Shown: positions 13,357 through 23,599 of the stretch, piece after piece | Layout of the letters: each line of letters opens with the position of its first letter | Numbering within the stretch: position 1 is the stretch's first letter | Translations under genes and position numbers: made by a program | Source of the DNA: Marchantia polymorpha subsp. ruderalis | Lineage: Eukaryota; Streptophyta; Marchantiopsida; Marchantiales; Marchantiaceae | Direction: 5' to 3' | Assembly (NCBI GenBank): GCA_037833965.1 | Contig: AP031355.1 | Location: 6,039,501-6,103,500 of the forward strand | DNA length: 64,000 nt | The notes under the pieces: generated by a model | Told to the model about the DNA's origin: nothing | The model's database searches: none | Seen by the model: the letters and a program-made list of their open reading frames with translations, nothing else

Positions 13357-15198
13357 TGTGGTAACCCACTTTTTGTTTTTCGTCGGAACTAAAACATTTT
13401 TGAATAGTAAGTACCGCGGTAGCAGCTGGAAATAGTAATCGGTACGCAAAACCAGAGTAAAAAGAGGATTGAGGACAGTAAAGGGGTTTTGGGCTTAGGC
13501 CATAGTCGAACGCTTGGGATGGAACGAGCGGTTCATGCTGCAGTACCCGCTTCGAGCACCTTCGGCGGTAGATCACTCATAACTTTGTCAATTCGTAACG
13601 CCTTGAAATACTTAGAAAATTGTTGGAAGAGCTTGACGCGCTGGTTCTAACGAGCCCAAGAACGCTTGGAACGGATAAGAGATCAATGAGTAATGAGTGT
13701 TGGAAGTTACTAAAAGAGAGTACCTTCGGGTCAACGCCTTCGGCGGTAGACGCCTTCGGGGCAAGGGCCTTTGGTGGAAGAGTGACTTCGGCGGTACGCC
13801 TTTGGCGGAAGAGTGAATCCCTCATAACTTTCTCAATTCGTAACGCCTTGAGTTACTTAGAAACTTGTAAGAAAGAGCTCAACACGTTCGTTCTAACAAG
13901 CCCAAGAACGCTTGGAACGGATAAGAAATCAATGAGTTATGAGTGTCGGAAGTTACTGATAGGGAGGGCCTTCGGGTCAACGCTTTCGGCGACGGACGTC
14001 TTCGGATCAACGCCTTCGGTGGTAGACGCCTTCGGGGCAAGGGCCTTCGACGGAAGAGTGCCTTCGGCGGTACGCCTTCGGCGGAAGAGTGAATCCCTCA
14101 TAATTTCTCAATTCTTAACGCCTTGAATTTTTTGAAACTTGTTGGAAAGAGCTCTACGCGGTGGTTCTAACGAGCCCAAGAACGCCTGGAACGGATGAGG
14201 ACATAGAGAGTTGTGACTGTTGGAAGATGCGAAGGAGAACGCCTACGGATAGGCGGAAGGAGTTCGTCGTCGGCGGGAAGTCCGCCGGGAAATCCGCCTT
14301 TGGCGGAAGGAATTCGCCTCCGCGTAGGCACTTCGACATCGGCAGAATATCCGCCTTTGGCCCTAGATGTTCGCCTTCAGCGACGGACGTCTTCGGGGGG
14401 ATACGCCTTCGGCGATGCGGGAGAGTGCATTTGGCGGAAGAGTGAATTCCTTATAACTTTCTCAATTCATAAGGCCTTGACTTGGTTAGGGTCTCGTTGG
14501 AAAGATCTCAACGCGCTGGTTCTAACAAGCCCAAGAACTTGTGAAACGAATGAGAGGTCACTGAGTTATGAGTGTCGGAAGTTACTGAGAGGGAGCCTTC
14601 GACGCAAGGGCCTTCGGGCCAAGGAGTTGCGAGTCGGGAGCCGGCGGTGAACGCTGACTCGCTACTTGCTACTCGCTACACGCCGGCTCGCTACTCGCTA
14701 CTCTCCTGTGGATAGGAGAACGCCTGCGGATAGGAGGACGCATGCGGATAGGTTAGACTCGCATTCGGGGCAAGGGCCTTCGGCGGTACGCCTTCGGCGC
14801 CACGTGGCAGAAGATTCCCGATGGCGGAAGTTGGTGGGATTATGTCAAGTGTGGGAAGCAGAACGGCGGGGCGTGAAGTCGCACATGAGGAGCAGGCCGT
14901 TACCCATAATCGCGGGAACGGCATTCAAGCGGCATGTGGGTCCCCCGGACCTCGGATTTTGGAGAAGGAATGTCGGCCTCGGTTCAGAGATCTTGCGGGG
15001 CCCATATCTTTGCAATGGATGTTTGGATGGATCTGAAATTTGATAGGGCCGTTGGTCTCAGCCGACCACGCATGCCTGCAAATTTTCAGCCTCAAATCTT
15101 GGATGTAAAGACGCTGGCGGCTCTGTACAGTAGGCTTAGGATTCAGATTTAGGGTTAGGTTTAGATTTAGGTTGTAAGTTAGAGGGGAAGGCATCCGC
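13357..15198 (+). mobile_element. Family-3 LTR fragment (element H), cut by element F
   Basis: It begins with TGTGGTAACCCAC, closely related to the starts of family 1 (TGTGGTACCCCAC) and family 2 (TGTGGTAACACAC). It carries the same series of landmarks as those LTRs: an AAACATTTTTGAA block, then GGTACG, then the block GAGCCCAAGAACG. The sequence is GC-rich with many CGCCTTCGGCG palindromes. It stops at 15198 where a family-2 LTR starts, so its remainder is presumably beyond the right edge. No long ORF is preserved in the part seen. The last 60 nt include a TTTAGGG-like stretch. The family name is mine and rests only on sequence comparison inside this window. Confidence 0.6.
13575..14640 (+). 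repeat. Four diverged tandem units in the family-3 LTR
   Basis: A unit of about 250-350 bp occurs four times. Each copy has CTCATAACTTTCTCAATTC-like sequence, then GTTGGAAAGAGCTC, then GAGCCCAAGAACGC, then AGTTATGAGTGTCGGAAG, and ends in CGCCTTCGG palindromes. GAGCCCAAGA-type cores occur near 13655, 13900, 14173 and 14527. Families 1 and 2 carry one copy of the same block (near 19482, 15640 and 61920), so family 3 amplified it. Confidence 0.7.
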
Positions 15199-17104
15199 TG
15201 TGGTAACACACTTTTTGTTTTTTTTGCAGAATTTAAACAATTTTAGAAAAGAAGTACCGAAGCAGTGTCTGTAGTTAGGAAATGGTACGTTAAATAGAGT
15301 GGATTGAGGAGATCGTCACGAGGTCACGAAGAATCGCGAAGTTGGACGTACCAGCGACAAACGCCTTCGGCGCCTTCGGCAATATCTCCTTTACTGAGGT
15401 GTCTCTACCCACGCGCTTCCAGCGCTTAGGGAAGGTACGCTTCCGGCACAGACAACTCCGGAGGAGATGTCGCTGAAGACGTCAGAAGCCGGCAAGGACC
15501 TCTGAAAGCTTCCGACCATGAGTGCGCCTTCGGCGATGCGCCGTTAGCGCGGTAGAGAAACCTTCATAACGATCAGGATTCACAGTAGTTCTAGTTGGTT
15601 GAGGTCTCATTGGAAAGAGCTCGGGACGCTCGTTCTAACGAGCCCAAGAGCGCCGGAGATGGATCAGGAACGAAGAAGTTATGAGCGTCGGAAAACTTGC
15701 ATCCGGACATGCGCTGTTCGCGCTAGGATTCACCGTCGGAGAGGACTCCCGTACGCCTTCGGCGATGCGCCTTCGGCGGAACCACGCGCTCATAAGAGGA
15801 GATCAACTCAGAGGCGGAAGCGCCTTTGGCGGCTGCGCAACGGAAGAGAAGCGCCGGCCGGATGTACGCCTCCGACGTGGCGCGGACAGGCGGGTGCGCT
15901 GGCATGATTCGCGCCGGCGGGATATGCGCCGTCGGCGATATGCGGGGCAGAATGGTGGTACGAATACGCGCCGGCGTAATTCGCGCCGACTTGATGTGCG
16001 CCTCCAGCGAGGCGCCGACGGGGAAGGAATACGCCAGCGGCGATACGCCTCCGGCGATGGGCAAGTTGGGAAAAGACAACCTAGTCGAAGCATACGCTCC
16101 ACTGCGGCGAACTCGAGTCCGGAGGACGATGGCGAACTCGAGTCCGGAAGACAATGGCGGCGGGAGAATCCAACGTTCACGCATGCGAATGCGCGCAGTG
16201 CAGAGTCGTGAATTCGAGCATGCGAGGGAGAACCGTTAGGCCGTATAGCCGGCTGCGTAATCAAGTTTGATTGTACCCAGTGAGAACGTTGGGCGATCTT
16301 GAATTCGGAGCAGAAAAGACTGCTCTCCAGTCTCATTCTCTCATTCTTGATTGTGAGTTTTCCAGTTTCAGAGATTAAGCGCAAAGGCGGAGAGACCTGC
16401 AGTGAGAAGAGAGAGTGCGGAGACGAGTTGCGCGAGGATCTTGATGGACCTTGCAGAGAGTTTGCGAGCAGCGAAATTGAGCGCGCAAGAGAAGAGAGAG
16501 CGATTTCAGTCAGTGTCGGAGCGGCTGACGCGCAGCGGCGATTGTGAGAGATCGAGCGGAAGGGAGAACGTCTGTGTGTGTGCAGGAAAAGCAAGAAAGA
16601 TGTTGAAGGTCCCCCAGCTGCGAGTGTCTCCACTCAGAGTGCCGCAGATCGGTCTGCGCGCATTCCAAGATGTGTTGACAAGGTTGAAGCTTGATTTGCT
16701 CCTGTGGGGATGGAATTGGACGTGTCCGGAGATGGTGCGCGAGTATTTGCAGGAAAAACACAAGCCCTCGCGCGGATTCCGCCCACATCCCGAGAGGTGG
16801 GACATTAGTGACTGGGCGCAGGTGTTAGGAAGGTGTGCAGGCGAGGAAGGGTATCTCCTCTTCGAGGCCGAGAGCGTGAAGGTGTCCAAGGAGGAAGAAG
16901 TCTCCTACAATGATCTTTTCAAAGTTGCCAGGCATCCCAAGAACGGTTTCCGGACGCGGGATTACAAAGATCGATTGCGGAGAAATGTCGCGACTACATT
17001 GCTTCAGATATTGCAGCCGACCAAGACCGCCTACATGCATGGTTGGCAAGTGGGATTTGTGGAGCTAGTGTTGTCAGGAGCTCCGGTTCATTGGGCACGG
17101 CTCC
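15199..17104 (+). mobile_element. Family-2 LTR, element F, segment 1
   Basis: The LTR start TGTGGTAACACACTTTTTG is repeated almost exactly at 61479 (element G), and both lead into the same kind of GC-rich region and ORF. F continues at 27865 after removal of insertion C, and again at 61382 after removal of insertion D; the reading frame joins cleanly each time. Its 15199-16599 part is non-coding and holds the GAGCCCAAGA block (near 15640) and CGCCTTCGGCG palindromes. It is inserted in the family-3 LTR H. The far end of F lies outside the window. Confidence 0.75.
16600..17104 (+). pseudogene. Family-2 LTR-encoded protein, N-terminal part (interrupted ORF of F)
   Basis: Unrecognised protein. 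From the ATG at 16600 it reads VPQLRVSPLRVPQIGLRAF, then LLLWGWNWTCPEMVREYL, PSRGFRPHPERWDI, WAQVLGRCAGEEGYLLFEAE, NGFRTRDYKDRLRRNV and PVHWARLL. It stops at 17104 where solo LTR C is inserted. It is clearly homologous to the N-terminal domain of the family-1 LTR protein (LLWGWNYIC-MVREWL, RGLRPHVDRW, WAQALGRCAG, NGYRTRDYKDRFRR). The ATG at 16600 is preferred because that is where similarity between families begins; the frame is open for another 66 codons upstream, without conservation. The segments at 27870-28162 and 61387-61478 continue the same frame without internal stops. Confidence 0.7.
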
Positions 17105-18109
17105 TATAATAACCCACTAAAGGCTAAAACTGCAATATAGTGGTAGAAAGGTCGAACCCACAGGGACAGATGAACACACAGGGTACAAAGTGTCACGTTT
17201 AACAGACTATTGAGGAGTTTGAATTCTCAGGCGACTGTCACTCCCAGAAATACTGCAAGTGTCCACTCGGAGCGCACTCGGAGGTCGCACAGTGCAGCGT
17301 AACACACACACACACCTGAAACTACAGAAACACAACCCAGAGATCCGTTAGGACCTCTACTTCAAGATTTCAGGGGGAAAATCTCTCAAGAGTACACTCA
17401 GCGAAGCTGCGGGTAGTGACTTCCAACTCCGGCTTTTACAACACTTCCACTAGCTTGCTGCTAGTGTAGGAAACCCGGTTTGGACTGCCTACTTCGGATC
17501 GAAGTCACTCATACGCGGTGAACAACACTCTCAACTCACAAAACGCGCAGAGAACACAGGTCCGCACTGAAGGACTCACTGTGAAACATTCCAGTAACAC
17601 AACAACAGTCTATTGAAGAGTTTGAATTCTCAGGCACTTGTCATTCCCAAAAATACTACAGGGGTTACCCTCAAGGCACCTGCTGCAGCGTAACCTGAAT
17701 TTACAACCAAGGCTTACACGAAGTAGCGAAACTTCACTTTGGCATTCAGGGGAAAAATCCCAAAGGAGTACAATCAGGAACAGACACTCGAAGGTGTAGG
17801 GGCAAAACTATTCAAGTATCTAACTAGTCACTGGCTCTGAGCATCGGCAATCACCCGCAGGTGTAGATCCGAACTACTCAAGTCTCTAACCAATGTACTA
17901 GCTCTAAACATTCGGCCGAAGGCCTTCAGCTACAAAATGCGGAACGCTAAGTTGTAACTCCTCATGCGTGGTGACAGAACTCAAGGACACAAACACGCAG
18001 AGGAAATGGGTTCCTGATCTATACTTCTGAGTTTGGGAAAGAACCCCAGGCAAAACGCCTGGAACTATTTTATACCTTCTAAGTCCTACCTAGAACTACA
18101 CTGCACTAC

Positions 18110-19137
18110 GCTACACGCCTGCACGGAACCACGCTACACTACACTCCGCGGAACCTGTGCTACGTCTCCTGCGCGACGGACTGCCGCGCACTAACTCCCT
18201 ACCCTGCCAGTCTTCCGCTCGACTGCGCAGTCCCAATCGCTGCAACGCCGCGTACACCTACACTTCGAGGGCGGACATGGTATCCCGCGCCTTTGACAGA
18301 AATACGTCGAGCTTCTTTGCTACCTTCCGCCGACTCCTGCTGTCGCCTGACAACAACCCGGCTGCGCAAAGTTCAAACTCACGCAGTGTGAGTTTCTCCT
18401 GCGCCGCCACTTCCCAGTGGGCGTAGCCCTTGAGATAGTGGGCGACACGCCTCGCCGTCTCCACCTTTGTGCGATCTGCCTCCTGCCTGCGATCCTCTTC
18501 AATTACCACTAATTGCGATTCGGCCTCAGCACGTTGCGCTCTCAATTCGCCACACTCTGACTGTAGCCTGCGGATTACATCCTCATCCGCCTGTCGTGCG
18601 AGCTGACACTGCTCTAACAACCGCGTTTGTCGCACAAGCTACTCTGACAAAATCCGATTCTGGGCCTGCTCAGAAATTAGTGCTTCCGTGACCTTCACCT
18701 GCTCCTTGGTGAGCTCTTCCAGTTTCCCATCCCTCACCTTCTTGTAGAATACTCAGTAGTACTTGTAGAGGAGTACTTGTAGAATTTCTGATTGAGTTTA
18801 TACTGACCCCACAAGCATTCATGCTTCTCCTTCAATTCCCTCAACTCCTGGTCCACTCTAGCTAGTAGCTTGCTGGTGTGGACTTTAGTGCGAGTCCGCC
18901 TGCGCACTAACTCGATGTAAGATCCCGGCTGAAGTGGGTCGGCGTATTTATCGATTTTGCGATCCAAGTACCTCAGCAACGGAATCACCTGCTCAGAGAG
19001 CGCCGCCGCCGGCGCTCCAACAATTTCCTCCTCCTCCTCCTCGGTGTCCCCTGCTCCTGACATTTCTTCGGTGGAGCCTCCGTCGTCATCATCAGAGTGG
19101 AGAATTTCAGTCGCCATTGATTGCGTCGGCGACTGAC
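18110..19137 (-). pseudogene. Family-1 LTR protein of C, C-terminal part
   Basis: From 19137 down it reads the acidic tract DTEEEEEEIVGAP, then QVIPLLRYLDRKIDKYAD and LARVDQELRELKEKHECL. It is then disrupted near 18780-18740 by a short duplicated AGTACTTGTAGA stretch that shifts frame and brings a stop. The coiled-coil frame resumes at 18635 (RQTRLLEQCQLARQADED). The N-terminal part is at 24577-26443, beyond inserted solo LTR B. The gene is broken by that insertion and by local mutations. Confidence 0.8.
19133..19137. repeat. Left TSD of solo LTR B (CTGAC)
   Basis: CTGAC here and at 24572-24576 flank B exactly. Joining the flanks restores the C reading frame. Confidence 0.9.
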
Positions 19138-19446
19138 TGTGGTACCCCACTTTTGGCAATTTTGAGGAAATTAAAACATTTTTGGAAAACTGTACCCTGG
19201 CAGCATTGTAAATAGCCTTCGGTACGTCAAAACAGAGTGAATCCGGAAGATCGCGGGGATTCTCGAGGGATCTTGTAGAATCTGGGATTTGGGGTGCCGC
19301 AGTAAGGACAGGCACCATCCTCCCTGCGAGCTCTGCAGTTAGGATCTCTACGGCGCAAGGCGCAAAACCCGCCTTCGGAGGTTGCGTCCGCGGCTGTAGG
19401 GAAACCCCCGTAATTAGGTAAACCCTCGGGCGCCTTGACCAAGTTA

Positions 19447-19540
19447 GGGGCACGTTGGAAAGAGCTCGACGCGCTGATTCTAACGAGCCCAAGAACGCTT
19501 GGAACGGATGAGGACTTAGGGAGTTATCGCTACTGGAAGA
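19447..19540 (+). repeat. Block conserved in all three LTR families
   Basis: GTTGGAAAGAGCTCGACGCG, then GAGCCCAAGAACGCTTGGAA and GTTAT. Near-matching copies occur in family 2 (15603-15690 and about 61885-61970) and four times in family 3. It sits upstream of the LTR ORF in a non-coding part that otherwise differs between families, so it may be a cis-acting element. Its function is unknown. Confidence 0.65.
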
Positions 19541-19682
19541 AACGGAGGCGGTCGCCTACGGCGGAAGGAGTTCGCCACCGGCGCGAATTCCGCCTACGCG
19601 GAAGGGGGATTCAAGTTTTGTCCTATGCGCGGACGAAGGCGTTCGCCTGTGCACAGGCGAAGTAGGGTTAGAAAAGGCGCGA

Positions 19683-19733
19683 AGTCCGCCTGTGCACAGG
19701 CGCTCACCTGTGCACAGGTCGCCTGTGCACAGG
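19683..19733. repeat. Palindrome cluster, 51-bp exact copy of 21818-21868
   Basis: A run of overlapping CCTGTGCACAGG palindromes in non-coding U3. The identical 51 bp lies inside the ORF of the same LTR at 21818-21868, where it encodes PVHR repeats. Other family-1 copies have different palindrome arrangements here. Confidence 0.85.
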
Positions 19734-20398
19734 CACTTCGGCGTCGGCGGGAAATCCGCCTTGGGCCCTAGAAATGCGCCTTGTGAGGTAGAAAGTGTAC
19801 GGCGCCTTCCGCGCCAGCGCAGCGCCGCGTACGTCGGAAGAGCCGCCAGAGTAATCCAATCGGTACGGACCATGCGGACGGCACGGGTGGGTGCGCTCTT
19901 GGACGGACGGAGTTGCGGCGGCGGAAGCGCCGACGGAGAGACAAGGAACGGACAGACTGGACGGAGACGGCTGACCACGGTCAACGCCTTCCGCGCCAGC
20001 GCAGCGCCGCGGACGGAATTCGCCTGCGCACAGGCGAGCGCCTGTGCACAGGAGGATGTTCAAGTTCCGCGCCGGCGGAGAATCCGCCGAGGCTCCTGCC
20101 TGCGCACAGGCAGGAGTTGAATTTTTGTCCGACATGCGGACACACGCGTCAAGGCAGAGGGGGATTGGCCGAGGGGCGGTACGAACAAGTGTACCGCGCA
20201 AGGCGGAAAACTCGCCTTCGTCGCTACGCCCCCATGTCCGCAGGGTGACACGCTCGCGGAGTTCAAATCCGCCAATTCGAGCGTGAGAGTTTAATCGACG
20301 ACGGCGGAGCGTGAAGCCGCGCGTGAGAGCGAAGACCGTTCCAGCGTACAGCCGGCGCGGCCATCAAGTGAGACGTTCTTCACGACCAAGAGCCGACC

Positions 20399-23300
20399 AT
20401 GACCTTCGACCAGGCGGCGGAGAACGTCCCATTCTTGAATTCGCGATTCCAATCTCTTGTGCGCGCTGCGCGCATCCATCTGCTGGCTGCGGAACATTCT
20501 CGACGTCGTCGCACAGGAGATTTCTTGTTGATTGAGGGAGAAGTGAGTGCGCGTAATTTGGAATTGAGAGCGATTAGAGTTTGCCGAGAGAGAAAGAAAC
20601 GCGGGCAGTGCGGAAGTAGAATGAGCGGGCGAGCGAACCCCAGGAACGCAATGACGAGACCGAGCAGATTGCGGATGGTGCCACTTCGCCTGCCGCAGAA
20701 CGGGCTGCGCGCTTTCGAAGAGCGCTTAATAGCAAGAAAGCTCGATTTCTTGCTATGGGGATGGAATTACATCTGTGCGTATATGGTGCGCGAGTGGCTA
20801 GAGCCACAGGGACCACCCTCGCGCGGATTGCGTCCGCATGTTGATCGGTGGACAGTCCAAGATTGGGCGCAGGCGTTGGGAAGATGTGCTGGCATGCCAG
20901 GACATCTCCTTTTCGACAGTGAGAGCATCAAGGTGACCAAGCAAGAAGAGGCGCAATTTGTGGAGCTGTTCAAGACCGGGAGGTCTACCAAGAATGGGTA
21001 CAGGACCCGTGATTACAAGGATCGATTTCGCCGGACTTTGTCCGCGGCGCTGATGCAATTACTGCAGCCGCACCGCGCCTGCTACATCACATTGTGGCAG
21101 GTCTCTTTTGTGGAGTGCGTCATCGAGGGAACTCCAATTCACTGGGCGAGCATCTTGCACAGGGTGATGCGACAGCACGCGTTTGAGGAGAAGGGGGGAA
21201 CTCTAAACCATCTTTCTCCTTTCCTCATCAATTTTTATCGACAGCGGAATTGTTTGACAGCGGCGGAGCTTGAACATTTTCCGCCATTGTCCGTCGACCA
21301 TCCCGGGAAGTATGTGCGGGAGAACGAGGTCGACACTGATGCGGAGGAGTCACCGACTTCTACCCCATCAAGACGGAGGGACGAAGGGAGACACACTCCT
21401 GCAGCGCGAGTGCCGCGGAAGCGGCGATGGAGGGAAGAGTCTGAAGAGGAGCAGCATCAAGAACCCTCTGCTCCCATTCGACCGCGGCCGCTGTGCGAGC
21501 CATACAGCCGGCCGAAGCAGAAGGCACGCAGACTGGTGTTACCAGCTGACAGTGCGGACACGGCGACGATTGCGACGGAGATAGGAAGTGCGTCGCCAGA
21601 GAGGCGAGAGGAAGCGCGGACGACCGCAGGAGCAACGGGCCACGCTGCAACCTCGTCGGGAGAGAGGCCGCCTACGGGCCAAGGGCCTCCGGAGTTACCA
21701 CGTGCGATGCGGACAGATGTTCCGTTTGCGCACAGGCGAACCTCCGCGGACGGACGAGCCTCCGCGGACCGGCGAACACAAGTGGACGTGGATCTACGCT
21801 TACGCGTGGGAAGGAGCAGTCCGCCTGTGCACAGGCGCTCACCTGTGCACAGGTCGCCTGTGCACAGGTCGCCTGTGCACAGGACACCTCCACACGTGCC
21901 GCCTGTGCACAGGCAAGAATCACCCCCGTTCCAACGTAGGAAGGGGAAGGAGCCGGCAGAAGAACCGCCTACGAGACACCGGCCCTCGGGGCCAGACCCT
22001 CCGGCGCACCACGCGCCGCAATTTGCGCCTTCGGCGCCAGGGCCTTCGAGCCGAGGAGATACGAGCAGAGAGCGTCCGGAGGCCGCACCATCGGCGGGAA
22101 GTCCGCCGATAGATGCGCCTTCGGCGGTAGGGCCTATAGGCCAAGGAACATCGGGCGTGCGGCCCCCGGCCATGTCGCCTTCGGCGATAGATGTCCGCGG
22201 CGCTACGCCTGCGGCGGACAAGGCGCCGGCAAATGCGCCTACGCACGGGCCGGGCACAGCCCCCACGGACCGATCAAGGGAGCAGCAGACGATGGAGCGG
22301 AGTGACTGTCCGCGGGATGAAATCTCGATGCGCGATGCGCAATCCAACCCCGCGCAGCCACCCTCCGCTCGATCGCCTTCGGCGGCGGACGACGGAGGCA
22401 GAGAGGATGCGGTAGACCATCAACAAGCGAGAGACGGGGATGCCGCACGGGTACATTCGCCTTCCGCCTTAGACATTTTGGCGACGAGCAGCGAGGCTGC
22501 AGCCGTGCCTTCGCAGGCAGCACACGTCGACGACGTGCAGCCCCACTCGGGGCAGTCGCCGACGCAATCAATGGCGACTGAAATTCTCCACTCGGATGAT
22601 GACGACGGAGGCTCCACGGAAGAAATGTCAGGAGCAGAAGACACCGAGGAGGAGGAGGAGGAAATTGTTGGAGCGCCGGCGGCGGCGCTCTCTGAGCAGG
22701 TGATTCCGTTGCTGCGGTACTTGGATCGCAAGGTCGATAAATACGCCGACCCACTCCAGCCGGGATCTTACATCGAGTTAGTGCGCAGGCGGACTCGCAC
22801 TAAAGTCCACACCAGCAAGCTATTAGCTAGAGTGGACCAGGAGTTGAGGGACTTGAAGGAGAAGCATGAGTGCTTGTGGGGTCAGTACAAGCTTAATCAG
22901 AAGTTCTACAAGCACACCGAGAAGATGAAGGATGAGAAACTGGGCGAGCTCACCAAGGAGCAGGTGAAGGTCAAGGAAGCACTCGATTCTGAGCAGGCCC
23001 AGAATCGGATTTTGTCAGAGGAGCTCGTGCGACAGACGCGGTTGTTGGAACAATGTCAGCTCGCACGGCAGGCGGATGAAGAATTAATCCGCAGGTTGCA
23101 GTCAGAGTGTGGCGAATTGAGAGCGCAACGTGCTGAAGCCGAATCGCAATTAGTGATGATTGAAGAGGATCGCAGGAAGGAGGCGGATCGCACGAAGGTG
23201 GAGACGGCGAGGCGAGTCGCCCACTGTCTCAAGGGCTACGCCCACTGGGAAGTGAAGGCGCAGGAGAAACTCACACTGCGTGAGTTTGAATTGCGCGCAG

Positions 23301-23551
23301 CCGGGTTGTTGTCAGGCGACAGTAGGAGTCGGCGGAAGGTAGCGAAGAAGCTCGAGGCCTTTCTGTCGAAGGCACAGGATACCATGTCCGCCCTCGAGGG
23401 GGAGGTGTCCGCGGCGTTGCAGCGGTTGGGACTGCGCAGTCGAGCGGAAGAGTGGCAGGGTAGGGAGTTAGTGCGCGGCAGTCGGCCGCGCAGGAGACGT
23501 AGTACAGGTTCCGCGGAGTGTAGTGTAGCGTGGTTCCGTGCAGGCGTGTAG
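20399..23551 (+). CDS. Family-1 LTR-encoded coiled-coil protein, intact copy in B
   Basis: Unrecognised protein, up to 1,050 aa. The maximal frame starts at 20399, but similarity to the family-2 protein begins near residue 85, so starts at 20621 or 20651 (residues 75 or 85) are more likely. Layout: residues about 85-290, a conserved domain with LLWGWNYIC, RGLRPHVDRW, WAQALGRCAG, NGYRTRDYKDRFRR and LNHLSPFLINFYR; about 310-700, a Pro/Arg/Ser/Ala-rich low-complexity region including PVHR repeats encoded by palindromic DNA; then an acidic DTEEEEEE tract; then about 790-1000, Glu/Lys/Arg-rich heptad-like coiled coil (LARVDQELRDLKEKHECL, LTKEQVKVKEAL, RQTRLLEQCQLARQADEEL); and a basic tail. No catalytic motif, zinc finger or membrane span is seen. 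It lies upstream of the LTR TATA box, that is inside U3. Function is unknown; that it forms multimers is inference from the coiled coil. Confidence 0.75.
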   Translation: MTFDQAAENVPFLNSRFQSLVRAARIHLLAAEHSRRRRTGDFLLIEGEVSARNLELRAIRVCRERKKRGQCGSRMSGRANPRNAMTRPSRLRMVPLRLPQNGLRAFEERLIARKLDFLLWGWNYICAYMVREWLEPQGPPSRGLRPHVDRWTVQDWAQALGRCAGMPGHLLFDSESIKVTKQEEAQFVELFKTGRSTKNGYRTRDYKDRFRRTLSAALMQLLQPHRACYITLWQVSFVECVIEGTPIHWASILHRVMRQHAFEEKGGTLNHLSPFLINFYRQRNCLTAAELEHFPPLSVDHPGKYVRENEVDTDAEESPTSTPSRRRDEGRHTPAARVPRKRRWREESEEEQHQEPSAPIRPRPLCEPYSRPKQKARRLVLPADSADTATIATEIGSASPERREEARTTAGATGHAATSSGERPPTGQGPPELPRAMRTDVPFAHRRTSADGRASADRRTQVDVDLRLRVGRSSPPVHRRSPVHRSPVHRSPVHRTPPHVPPVHRQESPPFQRRKGKEPAEEPPTRHRPSGPDPPAHHAPQFAPSAPGPSSRGDTSRERPEAAPSAGSPPIDAPSAVGPIGQGTSGVRPPAMSPSAIDVRGATPAADKAPANAPTHGPGTAPTDRSREQQTMERSDCPRDEISMRDAQSNPAQPPSARSPSAADDGGREDAVDHQQARDGDAARVHSPSALDILATSSEAAAVPSQAAHVDDVQPHSGQSPTQSMATEILHSDDDDGGSTEEMSGAEDTEEEEEEIVGAPAAALSEQVIPLLRYLDRKVDKYADPLQPGSYIELVRRRTRTKVHTSKLLARVDQELRDLKEKHECLWGQYKLNQKFYKHTEKMKDEKLGELTKEQVKVKEALDSEQAQNRILSEELVRQTRLLEQCQLARQADEELIRRLQSECGELRAQRAEAESQLVMIEEDRRKEADRTKVETARRVAHCLKGYAHWEVKAQEKLTLREFELRAAGLLSGDSRSRRKVAKKLEAFLSKAQDTMSALEGEVSAALQRLGLRSRAEEWQGRELVRGSRPRRRRSTGSAECSVAWFRAGV
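21818..21914 (+). repeat. 15-bp palindromic minisatellite encoding PVHR repeats
   Basis: Units of GCCTGTGCACAGGTC and variants, each a near-perfect CCTGTGCACAGG palindrome with a 15-nt period. Copy number differs between LTR copies: B and both D copies have more units than the E 5' LTR, and C has the fewest. The 15-bp length difference between the two E LTRs is exactly one unit. Confidence 0.85.
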
Positions 23552-23587
23552 CGTAGTACAGTGTAGTGCTGGGTAGGACTTAGAAGG

Positions 23588-23597
23588 TATAAAATAG
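23588..23597 (+). promoter_or_regulatory. LTR TATA box (B)
   Basis: TATAAAATAG lies 37 nt after the stop codon of the LTR ORF. The same box is at the matching place on the minus strand in every other family-1 LTR (18065-18074, 29129-29138, 40336-40345, 42344-42353, 53547-53556). It is the only convincing core promoter in the LTR, which puts the ORF in U3 and everything after about 23,620 in R/U5. Confidence 0.7.
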
Positions 23598-23599
23598 TT

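Noticed and set aside
20399..20620. N-terminal 74 codons of the LTR ORF as genuine protein
   Set aside because: They are not conserved with family 2, and copy C has a stop in this part, so a later start is more likely. Kept within the maximal frame only for reference.
19683..21914. Regular palindromic repeats resembling a CRISPR array
   Set aside because: There are no unique spacers of constant length and no cas genes, the units are contiguous 15-mers in a plant retrotransposon, and part of the array is coding.
21457..22347. A 296-codon open frame on the strand opposite the LTR ORF, repeated in other copies (for example 30379-31269, 58187-59077)
   Set aside because: It overlaps the Pro/Arg-rich middle of the LTR ORF, where palindromic GC-rich codons keep all frames open. 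It has no recognisable domain and its composition mirrors the sense strand. Treated as a shadow frame.
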